Counted from the first letter of the stretch, positions 1 through 7,285 are shown. The stretch: 11,170 bases of DNA from Gammaproteobacteria bacterium (GCA_003864535.1 BHEQ01000047.1:1-11170); one strand, 5' to 3'. Translations and numbers: made by a program. Notes: generated by a model not told the origin, from the letters alone.

Positions 1-18
1 GATAAATTACAATGATAA

Positions 19-129
19 TCAAAAGAAATAGATTTAGATAATCTAGCCGCGCACACAAGCCAAAACCGCTTACAAGAGCGTATTTACGCGCAGTGGCTTA
101 CGCATGTTTTGGGGAGTAATTTTCCTTAA
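19..129 (+). pseudogene. possible 3' remnant of an unidentified gene
   Basis: Frame 1 reads without stops from base 19 to a TAA at 127-129, giving about 36 residues that begin SKEIDLDNLAAHTSQNRLQE and end in SNFP. It looks like the charged, helical C-terminus of a real protein. Stops at 13-18 close it upstream, and no start codon or ribosome site precedes it. A one-base slip near 20-28 would join it to frame 2 (INYNDNQK), so it may be the frameshifted end of a gene entering from the left. I do not recognise a family. Chance coding is quite possible. Confidence 0.2.
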
Positions 130-215
130 GATAGTTATTGCAGATGTCATGCCTGCATCAGCGACAATAATAAAAATACAAGACCGCTCACAAAGTAGAA
201 TCACAAATAGAATTA

Positions 216-426
216 GATTATTTGTAACTACTCAGCAGCTAAAAACAAACCCCCTCCTAACCTCCCCCTTTGCAAGGGGAGGAGTAAGTCCCCTTGCAAA
301 GGGGGGATTTAGGGGGGTGTAATTAAATGGAGCGGAATGTCAAGTTCAGCATTTAAAGTCATCATTATTTAACATGTAGTCTATAAAAATTAATATGTTA
401 AGACTGCTGAGTAGTTACGATTATTT
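216..426. mobile_element. 195-bp MITE with 8-bp target site duplication (IS66-like ends)
   Basis: GTAACTACTCAGCAG at 224-238 is matched by its exact reverse complement at 404-418. The octamer GATTATTT lies immediately outside both ends (216-223 and 419-426), as a transposition target duplication would. The element is 195 bp and has no coding capacity, so it is a non-autonomous MITE. Ends starting GTAA with 8-bp duplications are the rule in the IS66 family (recalled knowledge), so an IS66-type transposase is the likely mobiliser. The right duplication ends on the first base of the sulfoquinovosidase stop codon (426-428), so the element landed exactly at the gene's 3' end without changing the protein. 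It carries a copy of the C/G-rich hairpin repeat inside (250-318). Confidence 0.85.
250..318. repeat. C/G-rich double-hairpin repeat, copy R1
   Basis: Two short hairpins stand next to each other: CCCCTTTGCAAGGGG near 264-278 and CCCCTTGCAAAGGGG at 290-304. They are bracketed by inverted outer arms of the type CCCCCTCCTAACC and GGATTTAGGGGGG. Read on the minus strand it matches copies R2 and R3 downstream. It sits inside the 195-bp MITE. Open frames through it give proline/glycine-rich peptides typical of spurious genes called over such repeats. When transcribed from the sulfoquinovosidase gene it could act as a processing or termination structure. Confidence 0.8.
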
Positions 427-2531
427 TACAGACGCTCTATTCCCGCAAGACCCTTAAATAATTCTTTAAATGCCGTGCCTTCACGATAAAAAACAGGTGG
501 TTCACCTAGTGGGGCGGGTATTTCTATCGACTCTCCACCTGTGTATATTTTATGTGACCAAATATGAACCCAGTTCTCACCTTTGGGTAAATAGACCTTC
601 CAAGTATATTGCTGGGCTGCATGTACTGGTGCGACTAATAAGTCTTGACCAAATAGATATTGATCTTGAATATTATAGGTTTCAAGATCATCTTCATGAT
701 GCACAAATAAAGGACGTTGCAACGCCCAGCCGTGATTTTTTGCCTCACCAATCAAATGTTTAATATATGGTTTTAGATGGACAAAAACTTGGGTCATTTT
801 CGCTAAATGTGCCATTACGCCTGTATCTTCAAAAAACTGGAAGTTCTCTGTTGGGCGATTGCATTCATGCGTGCGCATCATTGAGGTAAACGCTGCCATT
901 TCAGCCCAGCGCATAAATAATTCAGGTGTGCGTGTATTGCCAAATAAACTGGTATAACCACCAATATCACTATGATGATACGCATTGCCCATGAGCCCTG
1001 AGGATAATGCTGCGCAAATTACTGTATTTAAGCCATCATGCCGACTAAAATCAACGGATTGATCGCCAGCCCATAATAGGGGACAGTATTTTTGCGTATT
1101 GGTAAAACCTGCTCGCATAAAAAATACGATCTCACCAGTTTTGCCAGACTCAGCAACCGCCTCACTATTAGCTTGTGCCCATAAAGGCGGCCAGGCATTA
1201 TGCGCAAGTTTTGGATCAAGCCCTGAGTGAAGTTTAAGATCAATCGGCAAATACTCACCAAAATCAGCCATCCATCCAGATACGCCTAAATCAATCATAT
1301 TTTGTTTGATAATCCGATCTTTAAACCATTGCGTCGCCGCAGGATTAGTAAAATCAATCACACCACATTCAAATTCACCAAAATCAACTAAATATTCACC
1401 GCCATCTTGGGCTTTGGCAAAAACATCATGCGCTAAACCTTCTTGATACAAAGGCCCATCTTTACATAAATACGGGCTCACATAATTTAAAAAACGAATT
1501 CCACGCTCATTTAACTCTTGAATAAGTTTGGGTAGATTTGGAAAACGTGTTTTATTCCACTGCCAATCCCAAAATAAACGATTCCCAAAACTAGTTTGGC
1601 GCACGCCCGCCCAATCTTCACACCATAATCCTGAAACTTTAATCCCATTATCTAAAGCTGTTTCTAAATTCTTAAGATTTTCAGTCTCACCTCGTTTTAA
1701 GCCAAGAATCACGCCATCAAGCACCCAATCAGGCAAAGTTGGTTGCCGCCCAAAACGATTTGAAATTTGTGTTAATAAATTTAAAAAAGACGGAGCCACA
1801 ATAAATTCTATTTGCTCAGGCACGCACCATGCTTGCAACTCATGATAATCATCATGCTTAAAATCAAAATCACAATACGCTGTAGTTTGTAAATGGCAGC
1901 AATATTTTTGGGATGAAACAAATGTTGGCTGTGGATAATTAGTATGATAATAATCGCCACCGCCTTGCATTTGCGTATCTGCAAGCCAAGTAAGATGAGT
2001 GCTTTTATCACGCCCAACCCCAGGTTCTGAAGTCCATAAGGGAAAGTTACGTTTACGCAAATTAAAATAACTCATCTGCTCGCCACAGCCCCAAACCTGT
2101 TCATCTTTTTGCGCAGGAATACGCCACCAAATGCGGTTGATATCCGCATTACTCGCAAGCGTTTTTAAAATAAGCTGCTTATCATGCGTACTCTTATCAA
2201 TGCTAATTTCTAAGCTTAATTCTACACTTAGCTCTACACTTAGTTGAATTGCATCATTTTCATGTCTTTTAAAATTTAAAATATAAGTTTTATCATTATT
2301 ATTTTCAGAGGTAATAATTTGAACATGGCGCAATGGTTCACGGCTTTCTAATTGATCATAAATATTGAAATTGCCACGATACATATCCATCGTCTCATGT
2401 CCCATTCCAATAAAGCAACAAGGTGCATTTTCGCGATGACGGAGTAATAATTGCTGCTGAAAATATAAATCAAATCCTGATGATTCTGGCGATGATCCAT
2501 CATATATTTTTAAATTAAGTGGGTTTGGCAT
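426..2531 (-). CDS. yihQ: sulfoquinovosidase, GH31 family (YihQ-like)
   Basis: Glycoside hydrolase expected to release sulfoquinovose from sulfoquinovosyl glycerol or diglyceride by a retaining mechanism. The protein has 701 residues (E. coli YihQ has 678): an N-terminal beta domain, then the catalytic barrel from about residue 265. The nucleophile is D423 (GGWMADFGEY-type motif, GW at 419-420) and the acid/base is D490 (LWAGDQ). By alignment with the recalled YihQ sequence, the sulfonate-pocket residues are K279, E305, R318, W321 and Y526. R, W and Y match E. coli R301, W304 and Y508. K and E replace its two glutamines, giving the KERWY form known from Agrobacterium rather than QQRWY. The start is supported by AGGAG nine bases upstream. 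No signal peptide is apparent, so it should act in the cytoplasm. Residues 97-108 hold a small LSVE repeat. It is the last gene of the minus-strand set, 377 bp after the isomerase. Confidence 0.93.
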   Translation of the reverse strand: MPNPLNLKIYDGSSPESSGFDLYFQQQLLLRHRENAPCCFIGMGHETMDMYRGNFNIYDQLESREPLRHVQIITSENNNDKTYILNFKRHENDAIQLSVELSVELSLEISIDKSTHDKQLILKTLASNADINRIWWRIPAQKDEQVWGCGEQMSYFNLRKRNFPLWTSEPGVGRDKSTHLTWLADTQMQGGGDYYHTNYPQPTFVSSQKYCCHLQTTAYCDFDFKHDDYHELQAWCVPEQIEFIVAPSFLNLLTQISNRFGRQPTLPDWVLDGVILGLKRGETENLKNLETALDNGIKVSGLWCEDWAGVRQTSFGNRLFWDWQWNKTRFPNLPKLIQELNERGIRFLNYVSPYLCKDGPLYQEGLAHDVFAKAQDGGEYLVDFGEFECGVIDFTNPAATQWFKDRIIKQNMIDLGVSGWMADFGEYLPIDLKLHSGLDPKLAHNAWPPLWAQANSEAVAESGKTGEIVFFMRAGFTNTQKYCPLLWAGDQSVDFSRHDGLNTVICAALSSGLMGNAYHHSDIGGYTSLFGNTRTPELFMRWAEMAAFTSMMRTHECNRPTENFQFFEDTGVMAHLAKMTQVFVHLKPYIKHLIGEAKNHGWALQRPLFVHHEDDLETYNIQDQYLFGQDLLVAPVHAAQQYTWKVYLPKGENWVHIWSHKIYTGGESIEIPAPLGEPPVFYREGTAFKELFKGLAGIERL
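2210..2245. repeat. three 12-bp tandem units inside the sulfoquinovosidase gene
   Basis: The plus strand reads CTAAGCTTAATT, CTACACTTAGCT and CTACACTTAGTT in succession. The 12-bp units keep the frame and encode LSVE, LSVE, LSLE (residues 97-108) in the N-terminal beta domain, away from the active site. This looks like replication slippage lengthening a surface strand or loop. Confidence 0.7.
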
Positions 2532-2557
2532 AAATAAAATCTCCTAAAGAAGTTTTA

Positions 2558-2660
2558 AGGGGGCATCTATAAATTAGATTTTTCAAGGCTTGCGATATTT
2601 TTAAAAGCGCATTTTAACAATATTGCGTAACGTGGAAAAAGCAATTTATAGAAGTCCCCA
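2558..2660 (-). repeat. long-palindrome element, copy A (shortened centre)
   Basis: The outer ends GGGGGCATCTATAAATT (from 2559) and, in reverse complement, GGGGACTTCTATAAATTG (from 2659) form an imperfect inverted repeat that continues inward through most of the element. It matches copies B and C in the opposite orientation (shared blocks GATTTTTCAAGGCTTGCGAT and CTATAAATT), but the central TTTAC...GTAAA segment is missing, so it is about 20 bases shorter. TA dinucleotides flank it (2556-2557 and 2661-2662). It lies in the leader of the sulfoquinovosidase gene, about 27 bases before the start codon. Confidence 0.8.
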
Positions 2661-2663
2661 TAA

Positions 2664-2908
2664 CTTAATGATTATTAGTATCATCACATTAAGTTAAGGT
2701 TTTTACCCCCCTAAATCCCCCCTTCGCAGAGGGGACTTTTACAGCTCCTCCCCTGAGAAGGGGAGGTTGGGAGGGGATTTTAATCCTTAATTTAATGATT
2801 ATTAGTATCACCACATTAAGTTAAGGTTTCCCCCCCCTAAATCCCCCTTCGCAGGGGGACTTTTACAGCTTCTCCCTTGTGAAGGGGAGGTTGGGAGGGG
2901 AGTCTTTT
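2664..2908. repeat. 127-bp tandem duplication carrying C/G-rich hairpin repeats R2 and R3
   Basis: TAATGATTATTAGTATCA occurs at 2667 and again at 2794, each followed by CACATTAAGTTAAGGTTT and then a C/G-rich double hairpin (R2 about 2706-2778, R3 about 2829-2908). The 127-base spacing shows a direct tandem duplication. Each unit has a CTTAATG/CATTAAG stem (perfect in unit 1) plus two C-run/G-run hairpins. With element A this fills the whole gap between the isomerase and sulfoquinovosidase genes, so a transcript crossing it would meet several strong hairpins. This may lower expression of the distal gene (inference). Confidence 0.8.
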
Positions 2909-4288
2909 TTAAGTTAACTCAACAATTTCTAACTTTAATATGCGTGCTAAAGTGCGGAGTAATGGGCGGTGTTCGCCGTAAACTAAGGCACTATGATGCT
3001 CTAAGCCTTGATCTAATAAACGCGCCATAAATGCATCCGCTTTAATATCCATTCGCGCAACACCTGCCGTTCCTGAAAATGCTAAAGGGCGTTGCAGCAT
3101 CTCGCCTGCGCCTAATATCATCCGTAATTTACCCTGACCTTGGCTGATGCGGCACAAGGTGAAACGCCCAGGTTTTAACGCAAATTCAGACAGTAACGGG
3201 AGCTTGCGATTGGAATGAATGGTTGCACGCACAGGCCCTGTTCGATCCGCCATTTCAATTGGGGCTTGTCCACAATGCCAAAACACAACTGAATCATCTT
3301 GTGGATCAATATCAACCAAATCAGTGTTAAATGCAGCTTGATTAGCACTCCATTGCAAAATTAAAGAGCTGATCACTCCAAAAACATCCGCCTCGCAGCC
3401 ACCAGGAATGCCATCTTCATTTAGCATGGAGATTGCGCCACATGCAGCGCAGCCATATTCTACAAAAAAATCAGGCCAGCAGCGCACTGCAATCCCTTGA
3501 AAGTTAGATTTTTGCGCATTTTCGCTTAGACCTGAATATACTTTACAGGTTTTACGCGTTGCAACTTGATCCATCTCAGCTAGGTTTGAAAAATCCCGAG
3601 CTCTGCGTGCATACGGCGCATCGGCGGCACTGTCTGGCATTGCTTTAACTTGATTGATAAAGCTTGTAACATCGGTTTTTTCAATCGATATTCCAAAATG
3701 ATCTTTAAGTTGCTGTTCATTATAATTACACGCATCAAATCCATCAGGATGATCACCGACAACCCCAATTTTGGTTGATTTTAAGCGATTAGCTATCGCA
3801 CATGCTTGCAATAATTGCTCAAGTTCAGCTTTTACATCACAAGGTAAGCCGTGAAGTGTCTGCGCCTCAAGTGTTTGACGGCTTAGCGCATGTTTAGCAA
3901 GATTCACCCCACAAAAAGAATTCAGGCGCAAGCGTCCACCTGTTCTAGGTTCTGGAAAAGACCACAAGGCTAGCGGCATTTTGATTTTATTGGCAATCTC
4001 TACCGTCATTGAGGCATCGGTAAAAGTCACTTGCAATAATAATAAAACATCAGGATTAGCAGCTAATAGATTCGGTAAAACCGCATTTGCACTATCTGCA
4101 TCAAACTGTAACTCAGGTTTTCCATCTGAAGATAAAGGCGCAATTAGCTCAATATTTAAAGAAGAGAGGAGCTCCCAAGCATCGTTTAAGATAGTTTGCG
4201 CATATTCCACATCAAAAGTTGAGCGCGCCAAAGGCAGCACTGCAACTTTAGGAATTAACGCTTTTTTAGATAAGCTTGATTCACTCAT
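2909..4288 (-). CDS. L-fucose isomerase-like protein, probable sulfoquinovose isomerase
   Basis: The 459-residue protein has the look of the L-fucose/L-arabinose isomerase fold: alternating alpha/beta N-terminal domains, a central GIPGGCEADVFG segment (residues 293-304) and a C-terminal beta domain ending near HHSALVYGEHR (431-441). Likely divalent-metal ligands by analogy with E. coli FucI are E299, an aspartate of DID (326-328) and a histidine at 431-432. The proposed role is SQ to 6-deoxy-6-sulfofructose, the step done in E. coli by the unrelated YihS. FucI-like proteins have been reported as SQ isomerases in sulfo-TAL and sulfo-EMP2 pathways (recalled). The gene begins three bases after the aldolase stop and has only a weak GGA upstream, so coupled translation is likely. 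The fold call is firm; the substrate rests on context. Confidence 0.78.
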   Translation of the reverse strand: MSESSLSKKALIPKVAVLPLARSTFDVEYAQTILNDAWELLSSLNIELIAPLSSDGKPELQFDADSANAVLPNLLAANPDVLLLLQVTFTDASMTVEIANKIKMPLALWSFPEPRTGGRLRLNSFCGVNLAKHALSRQTLEAQTLHGLPCDVKAELEQLLQACAIANRLKSTKIGVVGDHPDGFDACNYNEQQLKDHFGISIEKTDVTSFINQVKAMPDSAADAPYARRARDFSNLAEMDQVATRKTCKVYSGLSENAQKSNFQGIAVRCWPDFFVEYGCAACGAISMLNEDGIPGGCEADVFGVISSLILQWSANQAAFNTDLVDIDPQDDSVVFWHCGQAPIEMADRTGPVRATIHSNRKLPLLSEFALKPGRFTLCRISQGQGKLRMILGAGEMLQRPLAFSGTAGVARMDIKADAFMARLLDQGLEHHSALVYGEHRPLLRTLARILKLEIVELT

Positions 4289-4291
4289 AAT

Positions 4292-5326
4292 TTAGAAATC
4301 CACACGATAATTTTTAGGGAAGTTTTGATCAGCACCAGCTAATGTAACCGTTTTACCATTATGCTTAAACCAAGGCGTTGCAGATGCATCTGTTAAGGCA
4401 TTCAAACGTGCCATATAAGGCAAGCTTTCTTGAATTAACTCTTTTTCCATCGCCGCGATATCAGGATATTTTTGTGCCGCTTTAAGCCAAATAGCACGCC
4501 CAGCTAAGTAACCTGCCGCGCCTGCTTTATAAGCGTATTGTAAAATGCGATAAAAATCTTCCATATTCGCACCAGCTGAGAGCATAACCCAAGGAACTGT
4601 ACATAATGCGCCGAGCTCATCAAAAATTGCTTGGGTCGCAGCCGCATCCTTGCCATTAAAATCAGGGACTTGACTTGCAGGAATTGGGCTTTCTAATTTG
4701 AGTAAATCAACGCCATATTTTGGTTTTGCAAACTCACGCACAGAATCAATCACATTTTTAGCCTGTTTTGAGGCATGTTCTACATAATCTTGAGTTTGAT
4801 TAGCCTCGCCTGCCAAAGGATAGACTAATAATTCAAAGACAAATGGAAGGTCATATTTACGACACGCATCACCTAAATCTTGTACATATTTTTGTTGAAA
4901 CGCATTAGTTTCAGGGTGCGCATCAGGATGATACCACGCAAGAGCTTTTACTGCATCGCCGCCTGCTGCTTTGATTTTAGCCACTGACCAATCTGGGATA
5001 TTATGCGAACGCCGCCCTTTTTCATCCTCGAAAAAATCATGTGCTTCAATCGTCATAATAAGTCCTTGATGTGGGCTTACATGTTGATGTGCATTTGGCA
5101 AGGCCCAAATAGGATCAAGCAACATGGCAGATGCCGCAGGTGCTAGGATTTTAGTGAAACTTTCTTTGACTGCTGCAACATCTGCATAACTTGCCTGATC
5201 AACATTTTTCTTTTGTTTAATCAAGTTCATAATCGGCGGACGTTGATCAACCGCAGTCATTTTAAAAAAACCATTCTCATCGGCTAAGCGACGCATAGAC
5301 CTTAATTTACCAGCTGACATTTGCAT
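4292..5326 (-). CDS. class I aldolase of the LacD/YihT superfamily, probable SF-1-phosphate aldolase
   Basis: Predicted to cleave 6-deoxy-6-sulfofructose-1-phosphate into DHAP and sulfolactaldehyde in the cytoplasm. It has 344 residues (E. coli YihT 292, LacD about 326). The N-terminus shows the family AVDQR motif (D27), K128 and E165 line the barrel, and the Schiff-base lysine is K210 in DLLKLESP, matching K193 of YihT. LAGRAIW (R277) matches the YihT arginine linked to sulfonate or phosphate binding. A C-terminal tail of about 35 residues ending NYRVDF is absent from YihT, so this is a LacD-like branch rather than a simple YihT orthologue. AGGAG lies eight bases before the ATG. Neighbours are TauE upstream (45-bp gap) and the isomerase immediately downstream. 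A tagatose-bisphosphate aldolase is the main alternative, but nothing else here suggests tagatose use. Confidence 0.82.
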   Translation of the reverse strand: MQMSAGKLRSMRRLADENGFFKMTAVDQRPPIMNLIKQKKNVDQASYADVAAVKESFTKILAPAASAMLLDPIWALPNAHQHVSPHQGLIMTIEAHDFFEDEKGRRSHNIPDWSVAKIKAAGGDAVKALAWYHPDAHPETNAFQQKYVQDLGDACRKYDLPFVFELLVYPLAGEANQTQDYVEHASKQAKNVIDSVREFAKPKYGVDLLKLESPIPASQVPDFNGKDAAATQAIFDELGALCTVPWVMLSAGANMEDFYRILQYAYKAGAAGYLAGRAIWLKAAQKYPDIAAMEKELIQESLPYMARLNALTDASATPWFKHNGKTVTLAGADQNFPKNYRVDF

Positions 5327-5371
5327 AAATAAAACTCCTGTTTAAAAAAAATAAAATAAAATAATATAAAA

Positions 5372-6103
5372 CTATCTAAATCCCTTAAAAATCAATATAC
5401 AACCAATAACTAATAACAAACTATGTACAATTGTGTGATATGGAATTTGCTTGCGCTGTAAATATTGATAAGCGCATAATCCTGCAAAAATTCCCATGAT
5501 AAAAGCTGGGATTCCCCATGTGAAACGCTTTAGAACATCGCCTGTTAATAAGCCGCTGCTATAAAATCCTGCAATTGCGCCTATCATCTGCAACATAAAA
5601 AAGGAAAGTAAGGTCGCCTTGGCTTGATCAGCAGACCATGGCTGCATCGCGGTATATGCAATTACTGGAGGACCAGGTTCGCCTACGCCGCCACCTAATG
5701 CGCCTGAACAAAATCCTGCGAGAAAAGTCCAGCCTTTATTTAATTCTCGTTTGATAGATTTTTTGCCAAATAAAGTATGTAATGCTGTGATAATCAACAC
5801 AATTCCCATCGCAATTAAAATCATTTGGCTTGGTAACTTTTTAAGAAGATAAATCCCTAAAAAAGTCCCTGGAATTGAGGCGATAACCAGTAATAAAGTG
5901 GATTTCCATAAAACATGCTCGCGCATTTTCCAAACTACTGGAAAGGTAACTAACCAGCCAAATAATCCTGCAATTGGAATCGCCATTTTTGCATCTAAAA
6001 ATAGCGATAAAAATGGTACAGAGATTAATGCCAACCCAAAACCTGTCAGGCTTTGAGTGAATGCACCTACTAGAATAACTACTGAGATTAAAAAAAATTC
6101 CAT
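5372..6103 (-). CDS. TauE/SafE-family sulfonate or sulfite exporter
   Basis: Integral membrane protein of 243 residues with about eight hydrophobic segments. It carries the two internally related TauE/SafE signatures: TGFGLALISVPF near the N-terminus (about 20-31) and GGGVGEPGPPVIAY at the start of the second half (about 137-150). Family members move small sulfur anions out of the cell. In several sulfoglycolytic clusters such a protein is assigned to export of the terminal C3 sulfonate. Here the reductase next door predicts DHPS as the product, so DHPS export is the best guess, with SLA or sulfite as alternatives. The ribosome site is poor (AAAGAACC). The gene follows C/G-rich repeat R4 and precedes the aldolase by 45 bp. 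It stops with TAG. Confidence 0.85.
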   Translation of the reverse strand: MEFFLISVVILVGAFTQSLTGFGLALISVPFLSLFLDAKMAIPIAGLFGWLVTFPVVWKMREHVLWKSTLLLVIASIPGTFLGIYLLKKLPSQMILIAMGIVLIITALHTLFGKKSIKRELNKGWTFLAGFCSGALGGGVGEPGPPVIAYTAMQPWSADQAKATLLSFFMLQMIGAIAGFYSSGLLTGDVLKRFTWGIPAFIMGIFAGLCAYQYLQRKQIPYHTIVHSLLLVIGCILIFKGFR

Positions 6104-6143
6104 GATGGTTCTTTTATAGATTGCTTTTATAGCCCAGCCCGTG

Positions 6144-6197
6144 AAGGGGAGGTTTTCCCCCCCTAAATCCCCCCTTCGCAGGGGGGAGGTTTAGAGG
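6144..6197. repeat. C/G-rich hairpin repeat, copy R4 (rearranged or truncated)
   Basis: The stretch contains GAAGGGGAGGTT followed by CCCCCCCTAAAT and a strong stem CCCCCCTTCGCAGGGGGG (about 6169-6186). The parts are those of R2 and R3 but in a different order, as if one copy was truncated and a second inserted. It occupies the 135-bp gap between the mutarotase stop and the TauE start, within the presumed operon. Confidence 0.75.
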
Positions 6198-6238
6198 TGC
6201 ATAGCCAATTTTGATTAAGAATGTCGGTTGTAAACTAA

Positions 6239-7285
6239 TTACCACGAAAAACGATGCTCTGTAATTCGATGATAGATTTGTTTTGGTGCTAATAAAATAG
6301 ATGGGAAATGTGCAATATTCACGCTATTAGGGAAATCTTGCGTTTCTAAACAAAGACCTGAAAATGCTTTATAAGCAGCTCCTCCTTTGCCAATCCAAGT
6401 CTTATTTGATAATTTAAAACCATTATAAAATTGAATGCTAGGTTGATTTGTCCACACGCTCATCATCCGTCCTGAATCCTCGTCATGCAATTGCGCAGCC
6501 TCAATCATTAAAGCATTGGGTTCAGAGCGTTTACGTAAGATAAAGTTTGCATCAAAATTAGGGTGGCGTTGCATCATCAAACCAATAATGCGTGGTTCAC
6601 GAAAATCATGCTCAGTGTTCGCAACTGCGTGAATCTCACCCGTTGGAATCATATTTTCAGAAACTGGGGTGATGAAATCAGCAGCAACTTTTAAGCTCAA
6701 GCCTTTGATATCTTTATCATGACCCGCTAGATTATAATAACTATGATTAACTAGATTTACAGGAGTTGTTTGATCAGTCATCGCCCAGAAATCATACGTA
6801 AGTACGTTATCATCACTTAAAGAAATACGATGTTTAAGCTCTACATTGCCAGGATATCCCTCTTCTCCATCAATTGATGTTCTTGAAAAAACAATACTAT
6901 TTGCGTGCTCCTTATCAATTGTTGCAGCCCAAACATACTTGTCAAATCCACGTTCTCCTCCATGTAAATGCTGTCCAGTTGCTGCCTCATTACATGCAAG
7001 GTGGTAGGCTTTGCCATCAATACTAAATTTGCCCTCAGCAATACGACTGGCACAGCGCCCAGCTATTGCGCCAAAAAAAGGATGTCCTGCAAGATATTGT
7101 TCTAAAGTATCAAATCCTAAAACAACATCAGCTATTTTTCCTTGTTTATCAGGTATGTTAATTGAAGTAACAATGCAACCATAATTAGTCACAGATACGG
7201 ACATGCCATTTTTATTGCTTAATGTAAATAAGTTTACATTTTGATCTTGATGTGTTCCAAAATGCGAGGTTTTAATCTGAGTCAT
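6239..7285 (-). CDS. aldose 1-epimerase, probable sulfoquinovose mutarotase (GalM/YihR-like)
   Basis: Interconverts alpha and beta anomers of a free aldose; here most likely SQ released by the retaining GH31 enzyme, feeding the isomerase. It has 348 residues from the chosen ATG. GalM landmarks are present: GRCASRIAEGKF (R77, R81), HLHGGERGFDK (H107), the catalytic acid H181 in NHSYYNL, D245 in NFDANF, and the catalytic base E314 in CLETQDFPNSVN. An upstream in-frame start would add 18 residues, but the internal ATG at 7285 has GGAG eight bases before it. Its ATG also overlaps the reductase stop in an ATGA arrangement, which implies translational coupling. E. coli YihR holds the same position in its cluster. 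The fold and reaction type are firm; SQ specificity comes from context, and a galactose mutarotase cannot be excluded by sequence alone. Confidence 0.87.
   Translation of the reverse strand: MTQIKTSHFGTHQDQNVNLFTLSNKNGMSVSVTNYGCIVTSINIPDKQGKIADVVLGFDTLEQYLAGHPFFGAIAGRCASRIAEGKFSIDGKAYHLACNEAATGQHLHGGERGFDKYVWAATIDKEHANSIVFSRTSIDGEEGYPGNVELKHRISLSDDNVLTYDFWAMTDQTTPVNLVNHSYYNLAGHDKDIKGLSLKVAADFITPVSENMIPTGEIHAVANTEHDFREPRIIGLMMQRHPNFDANFILRKRSEPNALMIEAAQLHDEDSGRMMSVWTNQPSIQFYNGFKLSNKTWIGKGGAAYKAFSGLCLETQDFPNSVNIAHFPSILLAPKQIYHRITEHRFSW

Noticed and set aside
104..322. Plus-strand 72-residue open frame
   Set aside because: It runs through the MITE end and the C/G-rich hairpin repeat. Its C-terminal half (PLLTSPFARGG, PLAKGGFRGV) is the usual false translation of this repeat type, and it has no ribosome site.
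2664..2908. CRISPR-like array suggested by repeated blocks
   Set aside because: There are only two units, and both the supposed repeat and the spacer are duplicated together, so it is a tandem duplication and not a repeat-spacer array.
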